Shown here: positions 7,458-16,344 of the stretch, in pieces
Layout of the letters: each line of letters starts with the position of its first letter
Position numbering within the stretch: the first letter of the stretch is position 1
Assembly: GCF_900129245.1 (NCBI RefSeq)
Contig: NZ_FQUT01000011.1
Location: forward strand, 1-64,000
Source: Chryseobacterium arachidis
GTDB taxonomy: Bacteria; Bacteroidota; Bacteroidia; Flavobacteriales; Weeksellaceae
Reading direction: 5' to 3'
DNA: 64,000 nt
Translations under genes and position numbers: made by a program
Notes under the pieces: model-generated
Databases searched by the model: none
Told to the model about the DNA's origin: nothing
The model's input: only the letters and a program-made list of their open reading frames with translations

Positions 7458-8707
7458 GAATCAGAGATAACGAATCACTCCTGAAAATTCAGCAGGAAAG
7501 TCTGCCTTTTCTCGCATTGTATGTTTTTGACAGTGAATTTTTCCAGCAGAAACAATCCGGATTCAAAAAAATTGGAAAATTTCGGGCTAGATTTTTACTC
7601 GAAACTGTTTTGGATCTGGAAAAAAATCTAAATGAGATTGGAGTTCCATTTGTCAAAAAGATTGGAAAAACCGCTGAAATATTTCAGAAAATAGCTGAAC
7701 ATTTTGATATTGAAACCATTTTCTGCCAGGAAGAATGGACGAGAGACGAAAATATTTTACAACAAAAGGTTACAAAGGTTTTACCCACAACGGTTTGGTC
7801 TAAATCTTATTCTCAACTATTACTGCAACCTGATTTTATCGACAGTCTGATAGAAAAAATTCCGATTCAATTCACTACTTTCCGTCAGAAAGTTGAGAAG
7901 AATTTTACAATTCGGGAAGAATTTAAATCAGATAAAACTGAGAAAAAGCAAAGTTTCGAATCAAAAATTAAAAGCGATGACATCAATTTAAAAATGCTAG
8001 GTTTTGAAGATTTTGAAATTCATCCATCATCAGCCTTTCCATTTTTCGGTGGTGAGACAGTAGCTTTGAAACGGCTAAATGCCTATTTCTCTGAAACTAA
8101 AAATCTCAGCACTTATAAAGAAACCCGCAACGGAATGACAGGTTTGGATTACAGCAGTAAGTTTTCTGCGTGGCTTGCCAACGGAAGTTTGTCGCCCGTT
8201 TCCGTGTATCACGAAATCAAAAAATACGAAGCAGAATTCGGAAGTAACGAATCAACATACTGGCTTGTTTTTGAACTGTTATGGCGTGAATTTTTTAAAT
8301 ATGTTTCGAGGGAACATCAAGATAAAACTTTTAGGTTAAAAGGAATTTTAGGCAAAGAATATCCGTTTAAACATGATGAAAATGTAATTCAGGACTGGAT
8401 TCAGGGAAAAACAAACTCAGATTTTATCAATGCAAATATGCTTGAAATCAAGCAAACAGGCTGGATGAGCAACCGCGGCCGACAGAATGTAGCATCCTAT
8501 TTCTGTAAAATCCTTAATCAGGATTGGCGGATTGGAGCGCATTACTTTGAAGAAATGCTCATAGATTACGATGTTCACAGCAATTATGGCAACTGGATGT
8601 ACCTCGCCGGCGTTGGAAATGACCCCAGAAGCCGGACTTTCAATCCCGAAAAACAGGCAGAACAATATGATAACAATCACCAATTCATAAATTTATGGCT
8701 ACAGTAA
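7409..8707 (+). CDS. DASH-type cryptochrome/photolyase
   Basis: A 432-residue flavoprotein of the photolyase/cryptochrome superfamily. The N-terminal alpha/beta domain starts ILWFTNNLRIRDNESLL; the C-terminal FAD domain contains TYKETRNGMTGLDYSSKFSAWL, WREFFKYVSREH, KQTGWMSNRGRQNVASYF and DYDVHSNYGNWMYLAGVG. These last two are typical of the DASH class (single-strand CPD repair with FAD and a folate antenna). Length is normal for bacterial members. The start codon lies inside DUF2256 and the end overlaps the next photolyase gene by 13 bases, so the cluster is one operon. Confidence 0.93.
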   Translation: MSEKQKINILWFTNNLRIRDNESLLKIQQESLPFLALYVFDSEFFQQKQSGFKKIGKFRARFLLETVLDLEKNLNEIGVPFVKKIGKTAEIFQKIAEHFDIETIFCQEEWTRDENILQQKVTKVLPTTVWSKSYSQLLLQPDFIDSLIEKIPIQFTTFRQKVEKNFTIREEFKSDKTEKKQSFESKIKSDDINLKMLGFEDFEIHPSSAFPFFGGETVALKRLNAYFSETKNLSTYKETRNGMTGLDYSSKFSAWLANGSLSPVSVYHEIKKYEAEFGSNESTYWLVFELLWREFFKYVSREHQDKTFRLKGILGKEYPFKHDENVIQDWIQGKTNSDFINANMLEIKQTGWMSNRGRQNVASYFCKILNQDWRIGAHYFEEMLIDYDVHSNYGNWMYLAGVGNDPRSRTFNPEKQAEQYDNNHQFINLWLQ

Positions 8708-10170
8708 AAACTTCCGTTGCCCAGTTGATTTTTCCGCATCAGCTTTTAAAGGATACTGATCATTTAGACCATAAACAGCCTGTTTATCTGGTTGAAGAAT
8801 TTCTGTTTTTTAAACAGTATAAATTTCATAAGCAGAAAATTGCGTTTCATCGCGCAAGTATGAAGTTTTATGAACAGTTTTTGCTGAAGGCCGGTTTCAA
8901 GGTAAATTATATCGAAGCCAATGACCAATTATCGGATGTCCGGAAATTAATCAAACACTTAGAAAAGGAAAAGTTTACAGATATTCTCATAGTTGAAGTC
9001 TGCGATAACTGGTTGGAAAAAAGAATTAACAACACAAAATTAAATATAAAAATTGCTAACAATCCGATTTTCATCAATACAAAAGAAGATTTGAAGGAGT
9101 ATTTTGATGGCAAAGAATTTTATCATCAAACTGATTTTTACAAACAGCAGAGAATTTCCCGAAATATCCTGATGAAAGCAGGAAAACCATTGGGCGGAAA
9201 ATGGACTTTTGATACCGAAAACCGCAAAAAATATCCTAAAAATAAAAAAGCGCCTTCCATTTCATTTCCAGATAACTCAGCGTTTTACGAAGAAGCAAAA
9301 ACATACACTGAAAAATATTTTGGTAAAAATTATGGAAATCTCACTTCGTATCAGCTTTATCCAACCACTTTTGAGGATGCTGAGAAATGGCTCGATCAGT
9401 TTTTAGAACTGCGTTTTGCAGAATTTGGAGTGTATGAAGACAGCATTGTGGAACGTGAACACTTCCTGCACCACAGCATACTTTCCCCTCTCATCAACGT
9501 CGGACTGCTAACGCCGGATTTTGTTTTAGAACAGGCAATACAATATGCAGAAGATTTTGATGTTCCTATCAATTCTCTGGAAGGATTTGTCCGCCAGATT
9601 TTAGGTTGGCGTGAGTTCGTGAGAGGAATTTATTTGTATCAGGGAACTTATCAGAGAAATAAAAATTACTGGAAACATAAAAATCCGCTTCCGGAATCAT
9701 TTTACACCGGAAAAACCGGAATTAAACCTATTGACAGCACGATTTTAAAAGTTTTAGAAACAGGATACGCCCATCACATCGAAAGACTGATGATTTTTGC
9801 CAACTTCATGAATCTGATGAAACTCAATCCTGATGATGTTTATCAATGGTTTATGGAAATGTTCATCGATTCGTACGATTGGGTGATGGTACCGAATGTT
9901 TATGGGATGAGCAGTTTTTCTGACGGCGGTAAAATGAGCACAAAACCTTACATCAGCGGGAGCAATTATGTGAAAAAAATGAGCGATTATTCTGACGGTG
10001 GCTGGACTGAAAAATGGGATGCTCTTTTCTGGAATTTTGTGAATGATAACCGTGCTTTTTTCGATAAGAATCCGAGGCTGGGAATGATGATCCGGACTTT
10101 TGATAAGATGACGGACGAGAAAAAAGAAGCCTATCTGAAACTGGCCAAACAAACCATAAAAAACCTTTAA
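8695..10170 (+). CDS. PhrB-like photolyase-related protein lacking Fe-S cysteines
   Basis: A 491-residue member of the deoxyribodipyrimidine photolyase-related family (the FeS-BCP group, (6-4) photolyases). Conserved blocks are LIFPHQLL, FVRQILGWREFVRG (residues 298-311), GYAHHIERLMIFANF (357-371), DSYDWVMVPNVYGMSSFSDG and KPYISGSNYVKKMSDY. In the described members four cysteines after these blocks hold a 4Fe-4S cluster. Here the first is replaced in DSTILK (I350), and SDYSDGGWTEKWDALFW (430-446) replaces the YCxxC...CP segment. The only cysteine in the protein is C103. The start overlaps the cry-DASH gene by 13 bases and the next gene starts two bases after its stop. Confidence 0.88.
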   Translation: MATVKTSVAQLIFPHQLLKDTDHLDHKQPVYLVEEFLFFKQYKFHKQKIAFHRASMKFYEQFLLKAGFKVNYIEANDQLSDVRKLIKHLEKEKFTDILIVEVCDNWLEKRINNTKLNIKIANNPIFINTKEDLKEYFDGKEFYHQTDFYKQQRISRNILMKAGKPLGGKWTFDTENRKKYPKNKKAPSISFPDNSAFYEEAKTYTEKYFGKNYGNLTSYQLYPTTFEDAEKWLDQFLELRFAEFGVYEDSIVEREHFLHHSILSPLINVGLLTPDFVLEQAIQYAEDFDVPINSLEGFVRQILGWREFVRGIYLYQGTYQRNKNYWKHKNPLPESFYTGKTGIKPIDSTILKVLETGYAHHIERLMIFANFMNLMKLNPDDVYQWFMEMFIDSYDWVMVPNVYGMSSFSDGGKMSTKPYISGSNYVKKMSDYSDGGWTEKWDALFWNFVNDNRAFFDKNPRLGMMIRTFDKMTDEKKEAYLKLAKQTIKNL

Positions 10171-10172
10171 CA

Positions 10173-10454
10173 ATGATAAAACAATTTAACGCAGAACAAA
10201 CCGACCGCATCATCGAAATGGCGTGGGAAGACCGGACTCCTTTTGAAGCCATTGAATTTCAGTTTGGAACCAGTGAGGCGGAAGTGATTGAAATCATGCG
10301 GAGTGAACTGAAACTCTCAAGTTTTAAACTGTGGCGAAAAAGGGTAAATTCCGGCGTGAGCCAAAAACATTTGAAGAAGAGAAATCAGGAAATTGACCGT
10401 TTCAAATGCAGCAGACAGCGAACCATCAGTCATAATAAAATTTCTAAGCGATAA
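10173..10454 (+). CDS. TIGR03643-family (DUF2805) protein
   Basis: A 93-residue basic protein beginning QTDRIIEMAWEDRTPFEA, then QFGTSEAEVIEIMRSELK and SSFKLWRKRVN. This is the pattern of TIGR03643/DUF2805, small proteins with a helix-turn-helix look (IEFQFGTSEAEVIEIM). They are usually found next to photolyase or cryptochrome genes in marine and flavobacterial genomes. Function is unknown. It follows the PhrB-like gene by two bases. Confidence 0.85.
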   Translation: MIKQFNAEQTDRIIEMAWEDRTPFEAIEFQFGTSEAEVIEIMRSELKLSSFKLWRKRVNSGVSQKHLKKRNQEIDRFKCSRQRTISHNKISKR

Positions 10455-10564
10455 TAAGATTCCATGAATGCACGAATAATAAATTTTGATTTTTAATTCG
10501 CACATTCGTGGTCAACAAACAATACTATTTGAAGTTTATTTTTAATCTTTAAAAACATTAAAAT

Positions 10565-11263
10565 ATGAAAAACATCGTCATCATCGGTTGTGGGCAGGGA
10601 ATTGGGTTTGCCGCTGCAAAAATACTGTCAGAGAATCATCATGTAATTGGCATTTCGAGAAGCAAAAATTCAGAAGTTCAAAATCTGAATATTGATTTTC
10701 ATCAAATGGATATTCTTTCCGGAAATCTGGATGAAATCACTTTCCCGGAAGTCATCGATGGACTGGTTTATGCACCGGGAAGTATCAATTTGAAACCCTT
10801 CAACAGACTTTCCCTCGACGATTTTAAAAATGATTTTGAAATTAATGTTTTGGGAGCAGTAAAAACCATTCAGAAATTATTGCCCAATATGAAGAAATCC
10901 GAAAGTGCTTCTCTCGTATTATACAGTTCGGTAGCTTCAAAGTTGGGAATGCCTTTCCACGCTTCGATTTCGGCCAGTAAAAGTGCGCTGGAAGGTTTAA
11001 CGAAAAGCCTTGCCGGAGAACTTTCTGCACAAAAAATAAGAGTGAACTGTATAGCACCTTCTCTCACGGATACGAATTTAGCTTCTCAACTTCTTTCGAC
11101 ACCGGAAAAAAGGGAAGCTTCAGGCAAAAGACATCCTCTGCAAAGAGTTGGAACTGCCGATGAAATGGCAAAAATGACGGAGTTCCTGTTGTCTGACAAC
11201 GCCTCATGGATTACAGGACAAATCATCGGGATCGACGGTGGAATGGGAAGTGTGAAGCTTTAA
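10565..11263 (+). CDS. SDR-fold protein without catalytic tyrosine
   Basis: A 232-residue protein with an SDR Rossmann fold: cofactor loop IIGCGQGIGFAAA (residues 6-18), GLVYAPGS in place of NNAG, VLYSSVAS with the serine, then FHASISASK. In a normal SDR the tyrosine stands four residues before this lysine (K139); here that position is I135. The C-terminal GQIIGIDGGMGS is normal. The protein therefore binds a nucleotide but may not reduce a carbonyl by the usual route. It is 110 bases behind TIGR03643 and may have its own promoter. A related tyrosine-less form beside photolyases is a memory, not a search result. Confidence 0.83.
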   Translation: MKNIVIIGCGQGIGFAAAKILSENHHVIGISRSKNSEVQNLNIDFHQMDILSGNLDEITFPEVIDGLVYAPGSINLKPFNRLSLDDFKNDFEINVLGAVKTIQKLLPNMKKSESASLVLYSSVASKLGMPFHASISASKSALEGLTKSLAGELSAQKIRVNCIAPSLTDTNLASQLLSTPEKREASGKRHPLQRVGTADEMAKMTEFLLSDNASWITGQIIGIDGGMGSVKL

Positions 11264-11280
11264 TTCAAAAAACTAATTTT

Positions 11281-11288
11281 TATCTTTG
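11281..11288 (+). promoter_or_regulatory. -7 element of the MarR gene
   Basis: TATCTTTG is a full match to TAnnTTTG and ends 12 bases before the ATG at 11301. The leader would be only a few bases long. This also argues against the upstream ATG at 11286, which overlaps the element. Confidence 0.55.
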
Positions 11289-11300
11289 TATTTTAAGATT

Positions 11301-11924
11301 ATGAAAACTGATTTTATCATAGATTTGCTTCATCATGTAAAAGAATTTGAAAATTCTTCTGCCTGCAAACCCAACTGCAGTGTGGAAGATTTCAGGATGT
11401 GGATGAATGAAAAGAAATATACCGAGGAAAGCCCGACCAAGCTTTTTAAAAATGAAAATCATCAGGTTTCATTTACAGAAAATGAGATTTGTAAACAGGT
11501 CCTATTGCTTGGACGTTATTCTAAACTGTTAATCCGAAAAGGTTTAAGTAATTTTCCCGAATTAGCCAACGAAGAATTTACGTATTTATACCGTCTTAAA
11601 GATGAACCTTTTTTAAGCAAAATTCAGCTTATCGAAAAAAACGGTCACGAAAAACAGACAGGAACTCAAATCATCAAAAGACTTCTTGAAGCAGGACTTG
11701 TAGAGGAGAAAAATGATGAAAACGATAAGCGAAGCAAACGCTTAAATCTTACAGAGCTTGGAGAAAAAAAGTTTCATGAGTCTGTAAAAAAAGTAAATCA
11801 AACTTCACTCATACTTTCAGGAAGTTTAAATGATGATGAGAAAAAAGAATTTCTTTCACTCCTGAAAAAACTTAATGAGTTTCATGCATCGGTTTATGCA
11901 AATCATAAAAGTTATTCGAATTAA
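11301..11924 (+). CDS. MarR-family winged-helix regulator
   Basis: A 207-residue protein when started at 11301. The wing region reads FTYLYRLKDEPFLSKIQLIEKNG...GTQIIKRLLEAGLVEEKNDENDKRSKRLNLTELG, the characteristic MarR helix-turn-helix and beta wing (DKRSKRL). A longer N-terminal part (about 60 residues, with CKPNCSVEDFRMW) precedes it. It is the last gene of the forward photolyase cluster and may regulate it, an inference from position only. The ligand is unknown. Confidence 0.85.
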   Translation: MKTDFIIDLLHHVKEFENSSACKPNCSVEDFRMWMNEKKYTEESPTKLFKNENHQVSFTENEICKQVLLLGRYSKLLIRKGLSNFPELANEEFTYLYRLKDEPFLSKIQLIEKNGHEKQTGTQIIKRLLEAGLVEEKNDENDKRSKRLNLTELGEKKFHESVKKVNQTSLILSGSLNDDEKKEFLSLLKKLNEFHASVYANHKSYSN

Positions 11925-12220
11925 AGGCGATGAAAATACTTGATTTGCTTCTGAACCGTTAATTAATAAAGTCATTTATTGTTGTTATCATTTGTACTCA
12001 TTATTCCCGAAAAAGCCATTTATCACAAATTTGGGCACAAGTATAACTGCCGAAAGGTACGGAAGAAACGGTATTATTCCCAAAAGTGGCAGAAACTCAT
12101 ACCAGTCGAGGCTTTCAAAATTACAGACGGCAACAGCTCCTTATTATTAATATCTTATAGATTTTTTTTAATCTTTGTGATTAAATCATATGTTATCAAT
12201 GTATAAAAAAGCTTCTCTTA

Positions 12221-12943
12221 TTATTTTATTTTGATAACCCTAAGTTTTTGCAAAAAGACCATTGTTTGGAAGCCCATATCCCATTCAAACCACCTCGTTG
12301 CATTATTCGGATTTTGAGGATGTTTATGATGATTATTATGATATGCCTCTCCCCAGAAAATAAAGTCAAAAGGCAAAATATTTTTTGAAGTGTTGGTTAA
12401 CTTATAATTTTCATAGCCGAATTTGTGAGCCCACCAGTTAACCGCCATCCCTTGTAAGGAACCCATTATGATAGTTGCAGGAAGAAAAAGCCACTGCCAC
12501 CATGCTGTTGCCAATAAAGCATATATAATGATGTATATCGCAATCCAGCAGAATCTGGTAATATAATTATGTGCAATTTTATCAAATCTCTCCCAATCAG
12601 GAAGATTCTTTTTGTATTTTTCTGCAGCATCTGTCTTTCCTATATAAAGATTAAAATAGTTGTTTCGTGTTGTCCACATCATCATAAAAGGATTCGGATC
12701 ATTATGTGGTGAGTGCGGATCTTCTGTTTTATCGGTATGTGCGTGATGCAGACGGTGCATTAAACCGTAAGTATAAGCGCTGATATAGGATGATCCCTGT
12801 GTAAAGAAGCAGCCTATATAAAACATTCTTTCCCAGAATTTTGACATTGTAAAAAGATTGTGTGCCGCATACCGGTGATGAAAAACCGACTGAAAAAAAA
12901 GTGATGCATACCAATGGATGAGTATAAAAATGAATATTGCCAT
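12221..12943 (-). CDS. Acyl-CoA/fatty acid desaturase
   Basis: A 240-residue membrane di-iron desaturase. The three histidine boxes are visible: HRYAAH (about 23-28), HRLHH (about 64-68) and HNNHH near residue 205. Four hydrophobic segments lie between them (start FIFILIHWYASLFF; WIAIYIIIYALLATAWWQWLFLPATIIMG). It should introduce a double bond into acyl chains in the cytoplasmic membrane. It has no close operon partner; the 296 bases between the MarR gene and its stop codon hold no gene I can support. Confidence 0.92.
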   Translation of the reverse strand: MAIFIFILIHWYASLFFQSVFHHRYAAHNLFTMSKFWERMFYIGCFFTQGSSYISAYTYGLMHRLHHAHTDKTEDPHSPHNDPNPFMMMWTTRNNYFNLYIGKTDAAEKYKKNLPDWERFDKIAHNYITRFCWIAIYIIIYALLATAWWQWLFLPATIIMGSLQGMAVNWWAHKFGYENYKLTNTSKNILPFDFIFWGEAYHNNHHKHPQNPNNATRWFEWDMGFQTMVFLQKLRVIKIK

Positions 12944-13176
12944 AATTGTATAAATAAATTAAAATGAAAGTTGATTCGCTGAAGTATTACGGAAGGCAAA
13001 GAAAAATTATGCTTTATTGATGAGCCTCTATTCACGCGAAAGTTTATTTTTATTCTGCAATATCCTTTATAAGATACTACAATACCTGTGAATTGGTTTT
13101 AATTTTCTTTAAAATTGTTGAATCCTTTCTGATAAGCTACAGGGATAATAACCAATTTTCTTAAAATTCGAATGAA

Positions 13177-14298
13177 CTAAGGAACTATGGATATAAAAAG
13201 ATAAATCAAAAAAATTCCTACTAAAACAACCCCCTGCATAATATTGGTTTTACCTGTTGCAAGTGACACCGTAATGATAAACAAAGAGAGTCCTAAAAGC
13301 ACAGTTGACTTAATATCTATGCCCAGTGTCATTCGTATTCCGAAAATAACGGATATGATAGCAATTGCAGGAATACTTAATCCGATACTTGCCAATGCAG
13401 AACCAAATGCTAGGTTTAAAGATGTCTGTATCTGATCATTCTTTGCCGCCCTGAATGCAGCAAGACCCTCGGGCAGAAGAACGATTCCCGCAATAATGAC
13501 GCCGACTACCGATTTTGGTGCTCCAAATGAAAGAACAATGTGTTCGACATCCTTAGAAAGAAGTTTTGCCATCAAAACAACGATTCCGAGGCATACAACC
13601 AACATAAAGCAACTGACAAGCATTTTTTTCCGGGAAAGCAACTCATTACTGCTTTGCTCCATTTGATCTGCCAGCAGTTTGTTCTGCGGCGATATAAAGA
13701 AGCTGCGGTGTCTCATGGTCTGGACCATAGTAAACCCAAGGTAGAGTGCCAAGGAAACCAAAGCAATAAAAAGCAATTGGAAAGAAGTATATTCGCCCCC
13801 TGTGTGGCTTACTGTATAATTCGGCAGGATAAGAACAAAAACCACAACTGCTGTCAGCGTTATTAAAGCTGTGCTTACCCCCTGTAGTGTAAATGTCTGC
13901 TCTCTGTATCTTACTGATCCTATAACAATACAGATACCGATGATCCCGGTAAGGATAATCATTACTGCTGCAAAAACAGTATCCCGTGCAAGCGTTACGG
14001 TCTCAAGGCCTTCTGCGCCCATCATTATAGAAATTATCAGCCCCACCTCTATAACCGTAATGGCAAATGCAAGAAGCAGGGTTCCGAAAGGTTCGCCCAA
14101 TCTGTGGGCTATAACTTCAGAATGGTAGACTGCCGCCAGAACACTTCCCAAAAGTAATACACTAAGGATCAGCGAATAAAACCCTGAAGAAAATACCGCA
14201 CTTGCAAAATAGAAGATCCAGGCCAGAACCGGGATAAGAACGGTCCAACCGGAAAGATATTTTTTTTTGATCACCTGCTTATATTTTATTTTACTCAT
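13177..14298 (-). CDS. CaCA-family cation/H+ exchanger (ChaA/y4hA-like)
   Basis: A 373-residue inner membrane protein with about eleven hydrophobic helices. The two alpha repeats of the cation/Ca2+ exchanger superfamily are seen: HSEVIAHRLGEPFGTLLLAF followed by VIEVGLIIS, and VLLPEGLAAFRAAKNDQIQT followed by NLAFGSALASIGL, each with the acidic residue needed for ion binding. The start is set at ATG 14298 (MSKIKYKQ); the frame extends to 14352 but would run into the MaoC gene. Such proteins exchange Ca2+, Na+ or K+ for protons. The MaoC gene lies 25 bases upstream on the same strand. Confidence 0.9.
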   Translation of the reverse strand: MSKIKYKQVIKKKYLSGWTVLIPVLAWIFYFASAVFSSGFYSLILSVLLLGSVLAAVYHSEVIAHRLGEPFGTLLLAFAITVIEVGLIISIMMGAEGLETVTLARDTVFAAVMIILTGIIGICIVIGSVRYREQTFTLQGVSTALITLTAVVVFVLILPNYTVSHTGGEYTSFQLLFIALVSLALYLGFTMVQTMRHRSFFISPQNKLLADQMEQSSNELLSRKKMLVSCFMLVVCLGIVVLMAKLLSKDVEHIVLSFGAPKSVVGVIIAGIVLLPEGLAAFRAAKNDQIQTSLNLAFGSALASIGLSIPAIAIISVIFGIRMTLGIDIKSTVLLGLSLFIITVSLATGKTNIMQGVVLVGIFLIYLFISIVP

Positions 14299-14323
14299 GC
14301 TTACATTTACCCGATTTTCATGA

Positions 14324-14782
14324 TTATAAAAAATGATATAGAAAAACCACATCGCCGGTATAAACAGGTTTTATCTGATTTTTAATAATCAGTTTAGCGC
14401 CCACCACTACTTTTACGGTTCCTTTAAGATTATTTACCGTTTTAATAGTTGCCTCAAGACTTACTTCATCATTCGCTTTTACCGGCTGACCAAATCTAAG
14501 ATTTTCTATTCCGTAATTGATTTCCATACTGATATTTCTTACCTCAGCAATCTGCTTCCAGAGATAAGGAATCAGCGAAAGGGTTAAATAGCCATGAGCA
14601 ATAGTAGAATGATAAGGGCTTTCTTCTGTTGCTTTCTTCTCATCGGTATGAATCCACTGATGATCCAAAGTGGCATCTGCAAAAAGGTTAATTTGGTTCT
14701 GATCGATCCTATGCCAAGATGACGCTCCGACCAGAGTGCCCTCCAGCAATTTATATTCGTCAAAATTGTTGATAATAATCAT
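14324..14782 (-). CDS. MaoC-like (R)-specific enoyl-CoA hydratase
   Basis: A 152-residue hot-dog-fold protein. The hydratase signature is present: the catalytic pair D and H in FADATLDHQWIH (about residues 34-45), with TIAHGYLTLSLIP after it. Cytoplasmic; it would hydrate trans-2-enoyl-CoA. Its normal length is about 150 residues. It is cotranscribed with the ion exchanger, 25 bases upstream of it; a functional link is not obvious. Confidence 0.9.
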   Translation of the reverse strand: MIIINNFDEYKLLEGTLVGASSWHRIDQNQINLFADATLDHQWIHTDEKKATEESPYHSTIAHGYLTLSLIPYLWKQIAEVRNISMEINYGIENLRFGQPVKANDEVSLEATIKTVNNLKGTVKVVVGAKLIIKNQIKPVYTGDVVFLYHFL

Positions 14783-14829
14783 ATAAAAAATAATAGATTA
14801 AAAGTATTGTACCATTAAATCATTTAAAA

Positions 14830-14853
14830 ACCTCTCGCAAAATTGCAAGAGGT
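14830..14853 (-). terminator. Terminator behind the cold shock gene
   Basis: Read on the minus strand, ACCTCT and AGAGGT enclose inner pairs GC/GC and an AT loop, and TTTTT follows at 14825-14829. It lies 128 bases downstream of the cold shock stop codon. Confidence 0.75.
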
Positions 14854-14980
14854 CGGATGAACATGAAAAAACGGATGTTGTTATATCCATATTTCATTCA
14901 AACATATATTAAAAACAGTCTATTCTACTAAAGATGAGAAAAAAATGCTTTAACTTTTGTAAGCAAGAAGTTGTTTCACC

Positions 14981-15175
14981 TTATGCTAATTTCACATTGA
15001 CAGCATTTAAACCTCTGTCGCCTTGCTGAATATTAAAATTCACTTTATCATTTTCACGAATTGATCCTGAAACCAACCCTGAAGAATGTACAAATATGTC
15101 CTTACTCCCATCTGCAGGAGAAATAAATCCGAAGCCTTTTGCTTCATTGAAAAACTTTACTGTGCCTTGTTGCAT
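14981..15175 (-). CDS. Cold shock protein, CspA family
   Basis: A 64-residue single OB-fold domain that binds single-stranded RNA. RNP1 reads KGFGFI (residues 13-18) and RNP2 reads DIFVH (26-30), both complete. It lies 53 bases downstream of a DEAD-box-like gene on the same strand; cold shock proteins and RNA helicases are often coupled functionally. Confidence 0.96.
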   Translation of the reverse strand: MQQGTVKFFNEAKGFGFISPADGSKDIFVHSSGLVSGSIRENDKVNFNIQQGDRGLNAVNVKLA

Positions 15176-15228
15176 TGTAATTATTATTAAAATTGTATGT
15201 ATAATCTGTAAACTTTACAGCTTTATTT

Positions 15229-16344
15229 TTAAAATGTGCCGACAGGCATCGTAAAACCTATCAGACTCTGGATGTTTTTTAAATCCATGTGTTCATCTGC
15301 CGTACAAAATGATATTAAAGAACCGTCACTTCCTAACCTTCGTATCCTCTCAATCCTTTGTATATACGTTTGAGGAATAGAAGGAAGATCGAAGTTGATG
15401 ATATGAAATATCTTATCCAGATCGATTCCCTTTGCTGCAATATCTGTAGTGACTAAAGCCTGAATTTTTCCGCTTTTGAAGTCATCCACGACATTATTCC
15501 TCACAGCTTTTGATCTGTTTCCATGAATCCATCCAATATTGACACCGGCATTTTCCAGCTGCTGTACCAACTCATCGGCTATGTATTTACTGCGCGTAAA
15601 AACCATAAATCCTTTTATATTGCTTTTTCTGAGAAGATCAATCAAAAATCCTGACTTATCTCTTTTTTCAATAAAATATACACACTGGGAAATACTTTCT
15701 ATTGAAGCCAACCTTGCATCTATTAAAATCTCTACTGGATTTCTGAGAAAAGAAGAAACAGATTTTTTTAGATAATCTGAAGTTTCTGTACAAAAGATTA
15801 AAGCTTGTATATGATTAGGAATTAGTTTCTGAATATTTTTTATTCTGTTGATTGATGTTTTCTCAATCATTTTATCCGCATCATATAAAACCAGAATTTC
15901 TAACTTGGAAAAATTGACAGGTCTTTTTTCGGCAATCTCTAAAAGCCCTTCAGGAGTTGCGATCAGTATATCCATTCTCTTTCTGAAAGCAGCAAGCTGA
16001 TTCTCAGTTGACTCTCCATCATTAATTCTAAACGTTAAAAGAGAAAGATATTTACTGCACTGTTTAATCTTTTCTTCGGTCTGAGCTCCGATTTCATCTG
16101 TAGGAACAATGATCAGTACCCGGATATTAGTGTGTTCAGTAGGGTTTCTTCCCAACAATTGTAATATCGGCACCGTAAAAGCTAATTTTTTTCCACTTCC
16201 TTTGGGTGCAGAAACCAGAACATCTTTTCTTTTTAAAACACTTGGAATTATAGTATTCTGTATCTCAGTGGGTTGGGAATATCCCGACTCTGTAATCGCT
16301 CGGATTATGGGGTTAATTAATTGTAGATTCTTGAAACTTATCAT
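15229..16344 (-). CDS. DEAD-box-like RNA helicase with altered motifs
   Basis: A 371-residue two-RecA-domain protein. The Q motif GYSQPTEIQ (21-29), motif Ia-like IIVPTDEIG, ATPEGLLE (129-136) and TTDIAAKGIDL (299-309) are normal. Four catalytic motifs are not: motif I is APKGSGKK with K for T; motif II is YDAD (154-157) instead of DEAD; motif III has CTE (185-187) instead of SAT; motif VI is QRIERIRR (329-336) instead of HRxGRxGR. ATP hydrolysis and unwinding may be weak or lost, while RNA binding could remain. The cold shock gene follows after 53 bases, so an RNA chaperone pair is plausible. Confidence 0.87.
   Translation of the reverse strand: MISFKNLQLINPIIRAITESGYSQPTEIQNTIIPSVLKRKDVLVSAPKGSGKKLAFTVPILQLLGRNPTEHTNIRVLIIVPTDEIGAQTEEKIKQCSKYLSLLTFRINDGESTENQLAAFRKRMDILIATPEGLLEIAEKRPVNFSKLEILVLYDADKMIEKTSINRIKNIQKLIPNHIQALIFCTETSDYLKKSVSSFLRNPVEILIDARLASIESISQCVYFIEKRDKSGFLIDLLRKSNIKGFMVFTRSKYIADELVQQLENAGVNIGWIHGNRSKAVRNNVVDDFKSGKIQALVTTDIAAKGIDLDKIFHIINFDLPSIPQTYIQRIERIRRLGSDGSLISFCTADEHMDLKNIQSLIGFTMPVGTF

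Noticed and set aside
11979..12206. 75-residue plus-strand frame between the MarR and desaturase genes
   Set aside because: Composition is odd (basic first half, hydrophobic tail), no family is recognised, and it lies in AT-rich spacer; a real small gene is not excluded.
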